Part shown: positions 26,737-34,781 of the stretch, one piece after another | Layout: every line of letters starts with the position of its first letter | Numbering within the stretch: position 1 is the stretch's first letter | NCBI GenBank assembly: GCA_016794035.1 | Contig: JAEUHS010000060.1 | Coordinates: 1-64,000, forward strand | Reading direction: 5' to 3' | Source: Planctomycetota bacterium | Lineage (GTDB): Bacteria; Planctomycetota; UBA1135; UBA2386 | DNA: 64,000 bases | The notes under the pieces: model-generated | Database searches by the model: none | What the model was told of the DNA's origin: nothing | The model's input: only the letters and a program-made list of their open reading frames with translations | Program-made: the position numbers and the translations under genes

Positions 26737-27714
26737 ATGCACCGCAACACCGAACCCTGGGTCCTCGTCCTCGCCGCCGGCTCGGGCACTCGCCTCAGCG
26801 AGCTGACCCGTGACCAGGACGGCATCGTCGTGCCGAAGCAGTACTGCTCGCTGCGAGGTGGGCGCAGTCTGCTGCTGGACACGATCGACCGTGCGCTGCG
26901 GCTGACCGTGCGCGAACGCGTCGTCGTCGTGGTCGCCGCCCAGCACGAGCGCTGGTGGGCACCCCAGCTGCGATGCATCGCACGCGAGAACGTCGTCGTG
27001 CAGCCCGAGAATCGCGGCACGACCGCCGGCATCCTGCTGCCGCTGGCGCACATCCTCGAATGCGACCCGGACGCGCGCGTCGCGGTGCTGCCCAGCGACC
27101 ACTACGTCGCGGACCCGCTGGTGCTGCTGCACTCGATGCAGATCGCGCTGCGGGCCGTGCAGCGGGATCCGCGCCACCTGGTGCTGCTGGGCATCACGCC
27201 GGACTCGGCCGACACCGAGTACGGCTGGATCGTGCCCGGGGTCCGGGCCGGTGCCGGTCTGCAGTCGGTCGCGGCCTTCGTCGAGAAGCCGCAGCTCGCC
27301 CGCGCGCTGGCGCTGCTCCAGGCGCGGGCGCTGTGGAATTCGTTCCTGTTCGCGGCCGACGCCGGCACGTTGTGGGGCCTGTGCGCGCGTTTCGCGCAGC
27401 AGACCGCCACGGCGATCCGCGCGGCGAGCCGGCGACCCACCGGCGAACGCGACCTCGCGCTGAGCGCGGTCTACCAGGGCCTGCCGACGATCGACTTCTC
27501 CCGCACCGTGCTCGGCGGCTCCGCGTCCACGCTGCGGCTGCTGTCGGTGCCGGAGTGCGGCTGGACGGATCTCGGCACTCCCGACCGGACCGCGGAGTGC
27601 CTGGCCGACATCGCGCTGCGCCATCCCAATCGGCCGGTGCGTGTGCCGTGGCACGCCACGGTCGACCTCGCGCACGCCGTGGCACGCCTCGAGCCGACGA
27701 GCCAGTCCGCCTGA
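26737..27714 (+). CDS. Sugar-phosphate nucleotidyltransferase (mannose-1-phosphate guanylyltransferase-like)
   Basis: 325 residues. WVLVLAAGSGTRLSELT and the following PKQYCSL form the nucleotide- and sugar-phosphate-binding signature of NTP-transferases. VQPENRGTTAGILLPLAHI and VAVLPSDHYV correspond to the ManC-type phrases for GDP-mannose synthesis; the GxxWxDLGTPDR end is also typical. The C-terminal cupin-type domain of full ManC is absent, so only the transferase part is present. It probably makes GDP- or another NDP-sugar from a sugar 1-phosphate. There is no ribosome site worth noting before the ATG, 29 bases after the VOC gene. Confidence 0.85.
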   Translation: MHRNTEPWVLVLAAGSGTRLSELTRDQDGIVVPKQYCSLRGGRSLLLDTIDRALRLTVRERVVVVVAAQHERWWAPQLRCIARENVVVQPENRGTTAGILLPLAHILECDPDARVAVLPSDHYVADPLVLLHSMQIALRAVQRDPRHLVLLGITPDSADTEYGWIVPGVRAGAGLQSVAAFVEKPQLARALALLQARALWNSFLFAADAGTLWGLCARFAQQTATAIRAASRRPTGERDLALSAVYQGLPTIDFSRTVLGGSASTLRLLSVPECGWTDLGTPDRTAECLADIALRHPNRPVRVPWHATVDLAHAVARLEPTSQSA

Positions 27715-27785
27715 TTCCACGCACCGCGGCAACGCACGGAAACGCCACCGGAAGGACGAGCATCCAACGCGACGAGGAACCACAG

Positions 27786-28685
27786 ATGACCACCACGAAG
27801 ATGTCCAGTGCCACGATCCGCGACCTCGCGCCCGAACAGCTGCCCGACGTCGTGATGCCGAGCTGCGAGGCCAGACCCGTGCTGGTCGGCCAGACCGCCA
27901 TCGTGACCGGGGCCGCGTCCGGTATCGGCCGCGGCATCGCCAACGCCCTGTGCGCCGCCGGCGCCAACGTGATCGTCAACTACATCGGCGCCGAGCAGCA
28001 GGCCGCCGAGGTGGTCGAGGAGATCACGCACTGCGGCTGCCCCAGCCGCGGCAAGGCCCTGGCCGTGCGCGGCGACGTCGCCGACGAAGCGCAGGTGCAG
28101 GCGATGTTCGCGCGGACGATCGAACAGTTCGGCACCGTCGACATCCTGATCAACAACGCCGGGCTCCAGCAGGACGCTGCGATCGAGCACATGACGCTGC
28201 AGCAATGGCGCAAGGTGATCGACGTCAACCTGACCGGTCAGTTCTTGTGCGCGCGCGAGGCCGTGCGCGAGTTCAAGCGCCGCGGCGTGCGACCCGAGGT
28301 CTCCTGCGCCGCCGGCAAGATCGTCTGCGTGTCCAGCGTGCACGAGGTGATCCCGTGGGCCGGCCACGTCAACTACGCGGCCAGCAAGGGCGGAGTCATG
28401 CTGCTGATGAAGAGCATCGCGCAGGAAGTGGCGCCCTGGCGCATCCGGGTCAACAGCATCTGCCCGGGCGCCATCCGCACGCCCATCAACCGCACGGCCT
28501 GGGAGACGCCGGCGGCCTACAACGACCTGATGCGCCTGATCCCCTACAAGCGGATCGGCGAGACCGACGACATCGCGCGGCTGGCGGTGTGGCTCGCCTC
28601 CGACGAAGCGGACTACATCACGGGCGCCAGCCTGTTCGTCGACGGCGGCATGACTCTGTATCCCGGCTTCGAGGCCGGCGGCTGA
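27786..28685 (+). CDS. Short-chain dehydrogenase (glucose 1-dehydrogenase-like SDR)
   Basis: 299 residues. A 30-residue leader precedes the Rossmann motif GAASGIGRG. NNAG is at LINNAG, the active-site Ser is in VSSVHEV, and the Tyr/Lys pair is in VNYAASKGG (Y-x3-K). The C-terminus has the CPGAIRTPINR and GASLFVDGGMTLYPG blocks that are classic for glucose 1-dehydrogenase-type SDRs. GAGGAA precedes the ATG. Closing an operon with two glucosidases, a GMC enzyme and an aquaporin, it is expected to oxidise glucose or a related sugar with NAD(P)+. The leader of about 30 residues resembles that of SDRs in stress clusters. Confidence 0.93.
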   Translation: MTTTKMSSATIRDLAPEQLPDVVMPSCEARPVLVGQTAIVTGAASGIGRGIANALCAAGANVIVNYIGAEQQAAEVVEEITHCGCPSRGKALAVRGDVADEAQVQAMFARTIEQFGTVDILINNAGLQQDAAIEHMTLQQWRKVIDVNLTGQFLCAREAVREFKRRGVRPEVSCAAGKIVCVSSVHEVIPWAGHVNYAASKGGVMLLMKSIAQEVAPWRIRVNSICPGAIRTPINRTAWETPAAYNDLMRLIPYKRIGETDDIARLAVWLASDEADYITGASLFVDGGMTLYPGFEAGG

Positions 28686-28700
28686 GATGGGATGAGCGGG

Positions 28701-28907
28701 TCAGCCTGCGCCGGCGTCGTGCTCCGGTCCCGCGCGCAGCCGACGGATCTCGTCGCGGGTCCGGCGCGCCGATTCGGCGATGTGCCGCAGCGCCGCCTCG
28801 TGCGCCGCGAGCGATCCCTCCAGACCGGCCACCTCGATCTGCACCTCGATGGTGCCGAGCAGGTTGTTGACGCGGTGCACGAGCTCGTCGAACGGGGTGC
28901 CGCTCAT
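28701..28907 (-). CDS. Small HisKA/DHp-like helical protein without a kinase domain
   Basis: 68 residues from the ATG at 28907. The phrase FDELVHRVNNLLGTIEVQIE has the H-x-x-N-N-L-L pattern of the dimerisation/phosphotransfer helix of histidine kinases, and the rest is one long second helix (LAAHEAALRHIAESARRTRDEIRRLR). The ATP-binding domain is absent. It might be a stand-alone histidine phosphotransfer or dimerisation element, or a remnant. TACCGT lies eight bases before the ATG, again close enough for an almost leaderless message. Its stop is only 15 bases from the convergent SDR gene. Confidence 0.6.
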   Translation of the reverse strand: MSGTPFDELVHRVNNLLGTIEVQIEVAGLEGSLAAHEAALRHIAESARRTRDEIRRLRAGPEHDAGAG

Positions 28908-29070
28908 GGCCGCCCACGGTAGCACGCCGATCGCCGGTGGCCGCGTCGGAGTGTCGTACGTCGCCGCGACGCCGTGTCGTTCCGTGCGACGCCCGCGTCC
29001 GCCGTGACCGTCTCCCGACCACTACCGGTTGCGGTCCTGGACCTGGCATGCGCGGTGCTTTCCAGCTGTC
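28908..29070. other. Divergent intergenic region ahead of the flagellar operon
   Basis: 163 bases between the divergent DHp-like gene and fliO. It contains the candidate -24/-12 element described next and a -10-like TACCGT reading toward the minus strand (28921-28916). I see nothing else. Confidence 0.4.
29044..29060 (+). promoter_or_regulatory. Candidate sigma-54 (-24/-12) promoter before fliO
   Basis: TGGCATG at 29044-29050 and GTGCTT at 29055-29060 give the GG and GC dinucleotides with exactly ten bases between them, the defining spacing. It fits TGGCAC-N5-TTGCW in most positions. If real, transcription would start almost at the GTG at 29071, leaving no leader. A sigma-54 activator is encoded at 8163. 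Confidence 0.4.
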
Positions 29071-29757
29071 GTGAAAGCCTCGCTGAAGTCGTTGCCGAAG
29101 TGGCTGCTGCTGCCACCGGCGGTCGCGCTGCTGATGATCCTCGGCCCGCTGTCGATGCAGGGCGGAGCCTCGAACGGCGCCTCGTCGTCCACCCCGACCC
29201 CATCGACGGCCGGCCCGGCGGCGCCTGAGTCCGGGCCGGCGCTGGCGTCGGCCGACAAGGTCGTCGGTCGCGCCGCGCCCGCGGTGCCGCGCACGCCCGA
29301 CCTGTGGCAGATGGGCAGCGCGCTGATCGCGGTGCTGCTGCTCGGCACGGCCGGTGTGATGCTGCTGCGCAAGCTGCGCGGCGGCGCCGTGCCGGTGCGT
29401 GGCAGCGCGCCGCTGATCACGCTGCGGCAGACGCTGCGGCTGTCGGCGCGCCAGGCGGTGCACGCGATCGAGTTCGACGATCGCATCCTGCTGATCGGCG
29501 AACACGAACGTGGTCTCGCGCTGCTCGAGAGCGGCCGCACGATCGACCGCAGCGACGAGAGCGAGGTCGCCCGCCGCGGCGACGCGACGCTCGACACGAT
29601 CGAGGAGGACGGCGCGGTGCCGAAGAACCTGGTGATCCCGCGGCCGCCGCGACCGGCCGCACCGGCGCGGCCGGCGCGCGCCGCGACCGCGACCCCGAAC
29701 CGCAACCCGGGCCTCAACGACTTCCGCGCGCTGCTGCAGAAGGTCGGGCGCGCATGA
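29071..29757 (+). CDS. fliO: Flagellar biosynthesis protein FliO
   Basis: 228 residues from a GTG at 29071; an upstream in-frame TTG at 29029 is possible. A hydrophobic N-terminal stretch (KWLLLPPAVALLMILGPL) is followed by a Ser/Thr/Pro linker and the membrane segment of FliO (LWQMGSALIAVLLLGTAGVMLL, about 80-101). The FliO core comes next: TLRQTLRLSARQAVHAIEFDDRILLIG, with the usual L-x-[VI]-G-E pattern. The C-terminal 50 residues are Pro/Ala/Arg-rich. FliO helps assemble FliP in the flagellar export gate. The stop overlaps fliP (ATGA). The assignment rests on the core motif and position. Confidence 0.85.
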   Translation: MKASLKSLPKWLLLPPAVALLMILGPLSMQGGASNGASSSTPTPSTAGPAAPESGPALASADKVVGRAAPAVPRTPDLWQMGSALIAVLLLGTAGVMLLRKLRGGAVPVRGSAPLITLRQTLRLSARQAVHAIEFDDRILLIGEHERGLALLESGRTIDRSDESEVARRGDATLDTIEEDGAVPKNLVIPRPPRPAAPARPARAATATPNRNPGLNDFRALLQKVGRA

Positions 29758-30554
29758 GCCGCCTGTTCGCGCTGTTGCTGGCCGCGCTCGTCCTGGTGGC
29801 GCCGCTCGCGGCCCAGGACCCGATCGCTCCGATCGGCCCGCCGGCGCCGGCGACCACCGGCGCCGCGGCAGCGCCGCAGGGACCCGGCATCACGCTGTCG
29901 GTCAACGGCGGCGACGGCCGCGAGAACCTCGGCTCGGCGCTCGAGATCGCGCTGCTGATGACGCTGCTGGCGATGGCGCCGGCGCTGGTGATGACGATGA
30001 CGTGCTTCACGCGCATCGTCGTCGTGCTGTCGTTCCTGAAGCGCGCGATGTCGATGCAGGACCTGCCGCCGGCGATGATCACGACCGGCTTCGCGCTGTT
30101 CATGACGATCTTCGTCATGCGCCCGGTCGTCAGCGACATCTACGACGACGCCTACGTGCCGTACATCGAGAAGCGCATGGACTGGCGCGAGGCGGCCGGC
30201 ATCGCGACCGGCCGCATGAACCAGTTCATGCTGGCGCAGACGCGCGAGGAGGACGTCGCGCTGATCCTCGAACTGAGCCGCACGCCGCGCCCGCGCACGG
30301 CCCTCGAGACGCCGTTCCACGTCGCCGTGCCGGCGTTCGTGCTGTCCGAGATCAAGACCGCTTTCCAGATGGGCTTCGTGTTGTTCCTGCCCTTCGTCGT
30401 CATCGACCTGGTGATCAGTTCGATCCTGGTGTCGATGGGCATGTTCAGTCTGCCGCCGGTGGTCGTCTCGACGCCGCTGAAGCTGCTGCTGTTCATCCTG
30501 GTCGGCGGCTGGGACCTCGTCGTCGTTTCGCTCGCGCAGAGCTTCGTCACCTGA
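29754..30554 (+). CDS. fliP: Flagellar export gate protein FliP
   Basis: 266 residues; a cleavable signal peptide (about 1-21, ending PLAAQD), as in many FliP proteins. SALEIALLMTLLAMAPALVMTMTCFTRIVVVLSFLK is the FliP signature 1 block, TPFHVAVPAFVLSEIKTAFQMGFVLFLPFVVIDLVISS signature 2, and the end TPLKLLLFILVGGWDLVVVSLAQSF is the usual C-terminus. FliP forms the core ring of the export gate with FliQ and FliR. The coding frame overlaps fliO by four bases. Confidence 0.98.
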   Translation: MSRLFALLLAALVLVAPLAAQDPIAPIGPPAPATTGAAAAPQGPGITLSVNGGDGRENLGSALEIALLMTLLAMAPALVMTMTCFTRIVVVLSFLKRAMSMQDLPPAMITTGFALFMTIFVMRPVVSDIYDDAYVPYIEKRMDWREAAGIATGRMNQFMLAQTREEDVALILELSRTPRPRTALETPFHVAVPAFVLSEIKTAFQMGFVLFLPFVVIDLVISSILVSMGMFSLPPVVVSTPLKLLLFILVGGWDLVVVSLAQSFVT

Positions 30555-30566
30555 TCGGAGGACCCC

Positions 30567-30842
30567 ATGGGCCACGACACCCTGATCGACCTCGCCAAGT
30601 CGACGCTGCTGACCGCACTGCTGATCTGCGCCCCGGCGCTGCTGGTCGGCATGGCGGTCGGCCTGTGCGTCAGCTTCTTCCAGACCGTCACCTCGCTGCA
30701 GGAACAGACCCTGACCATCGTGCCGAAGATGCTCGCGGTGCTGTCGACGATCGTGCTGCTGACGCCGTGGATCCTCGCCACGCTGCGCGAGTACACCGCG
30801 GCGCTGTTCTCGAACCTGGCGGCGTTCGGCCTCAGCGGCTGA
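30567..30842 (+). CDS. fliQ: Flagellar export gate protein FliQ
   Basis: 91 residues, the normal length. Two membrane segments (LLTALLICAPALLVGMAVGLCVSF and MLAVLSTIVLLTPWILATL) surround the conserved QTVTSLQEQTLTIVPK. CGGAGGA lies four bases before the ATG, an unusually strong ribosome site for this operon. Follows fliP by 12 bases. Confidence 0.97.
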   Translation: MGHDTLIDLAKSTLLTALLICAPALLVGMAVGLCVSFFQTVTSLQEQTLTIVPKMLAVLSTIVLLTPWILATLREYTAALFSNLAAFGLSG

Positions 30843-30861
30843 GCTCGCACCCGACCGCGCC

Positions 30862-31629
30862 ATGGACCTCTCGCTGTTCCACGACTACGCGACGTCGCTG
30901 TTCCTGCACGTGACCCGTGTCGGCGCGTTCTTCGCCGTGGTGCAGATCTTCGGCCGGCAGGCCGACTCGGTCATCCTGCGGCTGGTGCTGGCGGTGTCGC
31001 TGGGCGGCGTGTTCTGGTGGGTCGGCGACCAGCAGATCGACACGCCGACCAGCCTGTTCGCGCTCGGCGTCATGGCCGTGCGCGAGGGCGTCGTCGGGAT
31101 CGCGCTCGGCTTCGCGCTGTCGACGCTGACGTCGCTGCTGGTCAGCGCCGGCGAGGTCATCAGCATGGAGATGGGCTTCTCGCTGGCGCGCACGATGAAC
31201 CCCGAGAGCGGCGTCGACGCGACCGTGGTGTCGCAGCTGCTGCAGGTGCTCGGCTTCCTGCTGATCCTGCACTTCGACCTGCACCACGAGGCGCTGCGCG
31301 TGCTCGAGCAGACGTTCCGCGCCTGTCCGGTCGGCGAGCCGTTCGACATCGCCCCGATCTGGCACGGCCTCGAGACCATGGTCAGCACGAGCGTGCAGAT
31401 CGCCCTGCAGTACTCGGTGCCGATCCTCGGGCTGATGTTCCTGCTGTCGGTCGGGCTGGTGCTGCTCGGCCGCGCGGTGCCGGCGATCAACCTGATGGAG
31501 TTCGGCTTCGCCCTGCGGGTGCTGCTGGCCCTGTTCGCGATGTCGATGTTCCTGGTCGAGGGCACGCCGTTCCTGATCCAGAGCTTCCGGGCATTGCTCG
31601 ACAACGCCCGCCTGATGTTCCCGGTGTGA
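30862..31629 (+). CDS. fliR: Flagellar export gate protein FliR
   Basis: 255 residues, six membrane spans. Conserved phrases include TSLFLHVTRVGAFFAVVQIFG, LLVSAGEVISMEMGFSLARTMNPESGVDATVVSQLLQVLGFLLIL and, near the end, the LLVLGRAVPAINLMEFGFALRVLLAL-type segment. It completes the FliPQR export core. It starts 19 bases after fliQ and ends three bases before flhB. Confidence 0.97.
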   Translation: MDLSLFHDYATSLFLHVTRVGAFFAVVQIFGRQADSVILRLVLAVSLGGVFWWVGDQQIDTPTSLFALGVMAVREGVVGIALGFALSTLTSLLVSAGEVISMEMGFSLARTMNPESGVDATVVSQLLQVLGFLLILHFDLHHEALRVLEQTFRACPVGEPFDIAPIWHGLETMVSTSVQIALQYSVPILGLMFLLSVGLVLLGRAVPAINLMEFGFALRVLLALFAMSMFLVEGTPFLIQSFRALLDNARLMFPV

Positions 31630-31632
31630 CCC

Positions 31633-32709
31633 ATGCCGCTCTTCGGTGACGACCAGGGCAAGACCGAACAGCCGACGCCGAACCGGCTGGCCGAGGTGCG
31701 CAATCGCGGCGACACGCCGATGTCGAAGGAGCTGATCCAGGGCGGCGTGCTGATGGTCGCGGCGTGCACGTTCGAGTGGTGCGGCGGCTGGCTCGTCGAC
31801 TCGTTGAGCCAGGCGATGCGGCGCGGCCTCGACGTCGATCTCAGCCATCGCTCGCTCGGCGAGGTGTCCGGCGCCTGCCGCGAGGTGATGTCGGCGTTCC
31901 TGCTGGTCGTGCCGCCGTTCGCGGCGCTGGTGACGAGCCTCGTCGTGGCGACGCTGGTGCTCGGCTACGGCCAGATCGGCGTGCGCTGGTCGCGCGAGGT
32001 GCTGGGCCTGAAGCTCGAACGCCTGAACCCGCTCGCCAACTGGAAGAAGGTGTTCAACGTGCAGGCGCTGGTGCGCACCGGCTTCGCGGTGCTGAAGCTG
32101 GCGACCATCGTCGGCGTGCTGTGGTACGTGCTCGGCGATCGCTGGCCGATGCTGCTGCGCCTGCACGAACGCCCGTTGTCGGCGGCCGCCGGCGAGATCG
32201 GCTCGGTCGCCATGTCGCTGATGTTCTGGATCGGCAGCGTCGTGTTCGCGATGTCGTTCGTCGACCTCGTCTGGCAGCGCATCTCGTTCAAGAACCGCAA
32301 CATGATGACCAAGCAGGAAGTCGAGGACGAACGCCGGCGCAGCGAAGGCGATCCGACGATCAAGATGCGGCAGCGCCGCGCACGCAACGAACTGATGCGG
32401 CAACGCATGATGGACTCGGTGCCGAAGGCCGACGTCATCGTCACCAACCCGACCCACTTCTCCGTCGCGCTGCGCTACGACCGCACGCGCGACGCGGCGC
32501 CGACCGTGGTCGCCAAGGGCGTCGACGACATGGCGCTGCGCATCCGCGAGATCGCCCGCGAACACGGCGTGCCGCTGATGGAGGACCCGCCGCTGGCACG
32601 CGCGCTGTTCCGCGCCGTCAAGATCGGCCAGACCATCCCCGAACGCTTCTACCAGGCCGTCGCGACGGTGCTGGGCCACGTGTATCGCCTGAAGGGCCGC
32701 AGCGCCTGA
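31633..32709 (+). CDS. flhB: Flagellar export switch protein FlhB
   Basis: 358 residues. Typical N-terminus GKTEQPTPNRLAEVRNRGDTPMSKEL, four membrane segments, and the autocleavage motif NPTH with Asn272-Pro273. The cytoplasmic domain after it (THFSVALRYD, VVAKGVDDMALRIREIAREHGVPL) is complete, ending IPERFYQAVATVLGHVYRL. The NPTH site means the switch from rod/hook to filament substrates should operate normally. Confidence 0.98.
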   Translation: MPLFGDDQGKTEQPTPNRLAEVRNRGDTPMSKELIQGGVLMVAACTFEWCGGWLVDSLSQAMRRGLDVDLSHRSLGEVSGACREVMSAFLLVVPPFAALVTSLVVATLVLGYGQIGVRWSREVLGLKLERLNPLANWKKVFNVQALVRTGFAVLKLATIVGVLWYVLGDRWPMLLRLHERPLSAAAGEIGSVAMSLMFWIGSVVFAMSFVDLVWQRISFKNRNMMTKQEVEDERRRSEGDPTIKMRQRRARNELMRQRMMDSVPKADVIVTNPTHFSVALRYDRTRDAAPTVVAKGVDDMALRIREIAREHGVPLMEDPPLARALFRAVKIGQTIPERFYQAVATVLGHVYRLKGRSA

Positions 32710-32722
32710 GGCCTGACGAACC

Positions 32723-34765
32723 ATGACCGACACCCCGGTGGTGAACCCGCGCAACAGCCTGCTGGCGCTGTTCTTCCTCGGCATCCTCGCGGTGATGCTG
32801 ATCCCGCTGCCGCCGTTCATGCTGGACCTGATGTTGTCGATCAACATCTCGATCAGCCTGCTGATCCTGATGGCGGTCATCAACGCGGGCCGCCCGATCG
32901 ACTTCAGCACCTTCCCGACCGTGCTGCTGTTCACGGCGCTGTTCCGGCTGGCGCTCAACGTCGCCTCGACGCGACTGATCCTGCTCGAAGGCGACGCCGG
33001 CTCGGTGATCCGCACGTTCGGCGACTTCGTCGTCGGCGGTCAGCCCGTCGTCGGCGTGGTCGTGTTCCTGGTGCTGGTGGTGATCCAGTTCATCGTCATC
33101 ACCAAGGGACAGAACCGCATCAGCGAGGTGACGGCGAGGTTCGCGCTCGACTCGATGCCCGGCAAGCAGATGTCGATCGACGCCGACCTCGGCGCCGGCG
33201 TCATCACCAACGAGGAGGCGCAGCTGCGGCGCCGCGCGCTCACGGCCGAGATGGAGTTCTACGGCGCGATGGACGGCGCCGGCAAGTTCGTGCGCGGCGA
33301 CGCGATCGCCGGCCTGATCATCACCGCCATCAACATCGTCGGTGGCCTGACGATCGCGATGGTGCAGGGCTCGCTCGACTTCGGCCAGGCGGTCGAGAAG
33401 TACACGATCCTGACGATCGGCGACGGCCTGGTCGCGCAGATCCCGAGCCTCCTGGTCTCGACCGCGGCCGGCATCCTGGTGACCAAGGGCGCCAACGAGA
33501 CCGGCCTCGGCCAGGAGATCGGCGACCAGATGCTCGGCAGCGGTCGCGCCGTGCGCCTGGTGGCGATCGTGCTGCTCGGGCTGTCGCTGCTGCCCGGCAT
33601 GCCGACGTTCCTGATGGGCTGCATCGCCGCGGTGCTGTTCACGTTCTCGTCGCACACCGAGAAGGCGCTCGCCGGCAAGAAGGCCGAAGCGGAGGCCGCC
33701 GCGGCGCCGGTGGCGTCCGGCGACGCACCGCCGGTCGAGGAACTGCTCGGCGTCGACCGCCTCGGCATCGAGATCGGCTACCGGCTGATCGGCCTGGTCG
33801 AACACGGCAAGCACGGCGGACTGCTCGACCACATCAAGGCGCTGCGGCGGCAGTTCGCGCAGGGCCTCGGCCTGGTCGTGCCGCCGATCCGCGTGCGCGA
33901 CAACGTGCAGCTCGACCCGAACGCGTACCGCATCATGCTCGCCGGTCAGGAGATCGCGCGCGGCAGTCTGCGCGCCGGCCACTTCCTGGCGATGGACCCG
34001 AGCGGCACCGCGCAGCCGATCCAGGGCGTCGAGACGGTCGAGCCCGCGTTCGGCCTGCCGGCCCGCTGGATCGCCGAGGCCGACAAGGACCGCGCCGAAC
34101 TGCTCGGCTACACGGTGATCGACGCCGCGTCGGTGCTGATCACGCACGTCACCGAGGTGCTGAAGAAGGTCGCCGGCGAGCTGCTGTCGCGCGACGACGT
34201 CAAGGCGCTGATCGACAACCTCAAGAAGTCGACGCCGGCCGTGGTCGAGGAGCTGATCCCGGGCCAGATGACGCTCGGTCAGGTGCAGCGCATCCTCGCC
34301 AGCCTGCTGAAGGAAGGCGTGCCGATCCGCAACCTGCAGACGATCCTCGAGGCGCTCGCCGACGCCTGCATCGAGACCAAGGACGCGCGCCAGCTGACCG
34401 AGCACGCGCGCGCGCGGCTGGCACGCACGATCGTCGAGCCGCACCTGGACGCGGTCGGCACGCTGCACGCGGCGTTCCTCGATCCCGAACTCGAACGCAA
34501 TCTCGCCGAGGCGCTGGCCGGCAACGAGGGCGTCGCCAACCTGCCCGCCGGCTTCCTCGGCCGCTTCGTCGACCGCACCGCCGAGGCGCTGTCGGCGATG
34601 GCGCGCGACGGCCGCGACCCGGTGCTGGTCACGCGCGCCAACCTGCGGCCGTTCCTCGCCGAGGCGATCGCCGGCGTGATCCCGAACGCATCGGTGCTGA
34701 GCTACCAGGAGACCACGCCGGCCAAGAAGGTCGAGACCGCCCAACGCATCGCCGTCGCCAGCTGA
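32723..34765 (+). CDS. flhA: Flagellar export component FlhA
   Basis: 680 residues, full length. N-terminal membrane part (about 15-310) with ISISLLILMAVINAGRPIDFSTFPTVLL and the FHIPEP-type loop (STRLILLEGDAG and FGDFVVGG). The block MSIDADLGAGVITNEEAQLRRRAL is highly conserved among FlhA/InvA proteins. The soluble C-terminal domain (about 345-680) has LGIEIGYRLIGLVE and a complete end (ISYQE-like VLSYQETTPAKKVE). FlhA docks substrates and chaperones. It is 13 bases downstream of flhB. Confidence 0.98.
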   Translation: MTDTPVVNPRNSLLALFFLGILAVMLIPLPPFMLDLMLSINISISLLILMAVINAGRPIDFSTFPTVLLFTALFRLALNVASTRLILLEGDAGSVIRTFGDFVVGGQPVVGVVVFLVLVVIQFIVITKGQNRISEVTARFALDSMPGKQMSIDADLGAGVITNEEAQLRRRALTAEMEFYGAMDGAGKFVRGDAIAGLIITAINIVGGLTIAMVQGSLDFGQAVEKYTILTIGDGLVAQIPSLLVSTAAGILVTKGANETGLGQEIGDQMLGSGRAVRLVAIVLLGLSLLPGMPTFLMGCIAAVLFTFSSHTEKALAGKKAEAEAAAAPVASGDAPPVEELLGVDRLGIEIGYRLIGLVEHGKHGGLLDHIKALRRQFAQGLGLVVPPIRVRDNVQLDPNAYRIMLAGQEIARGSLRAGHFLAMDPSGTAQPIQGVETVEPAFGLPARWIAEADKDRAELLGYTVIDAASVLITHVTEVLKKVAGELLSRDDVKALIDNLKKSTPAVVEELIPGQMTLGQVQRILASLLKEGVPIRNLQTILEALADACIETKDARQLTEHARARLARTIVEPHLDAVGTLHAAFLDPELERNLAEALAGNEGVANLPAGFLGRFVDRTAEALSAMARDGRDPVLVTRANLRPFLAEAIAGVIPNASVLSYQETTPAKKVETAQRIAVAS

Positions 34766-34781
34766 TCCCCCCATTCCCACC

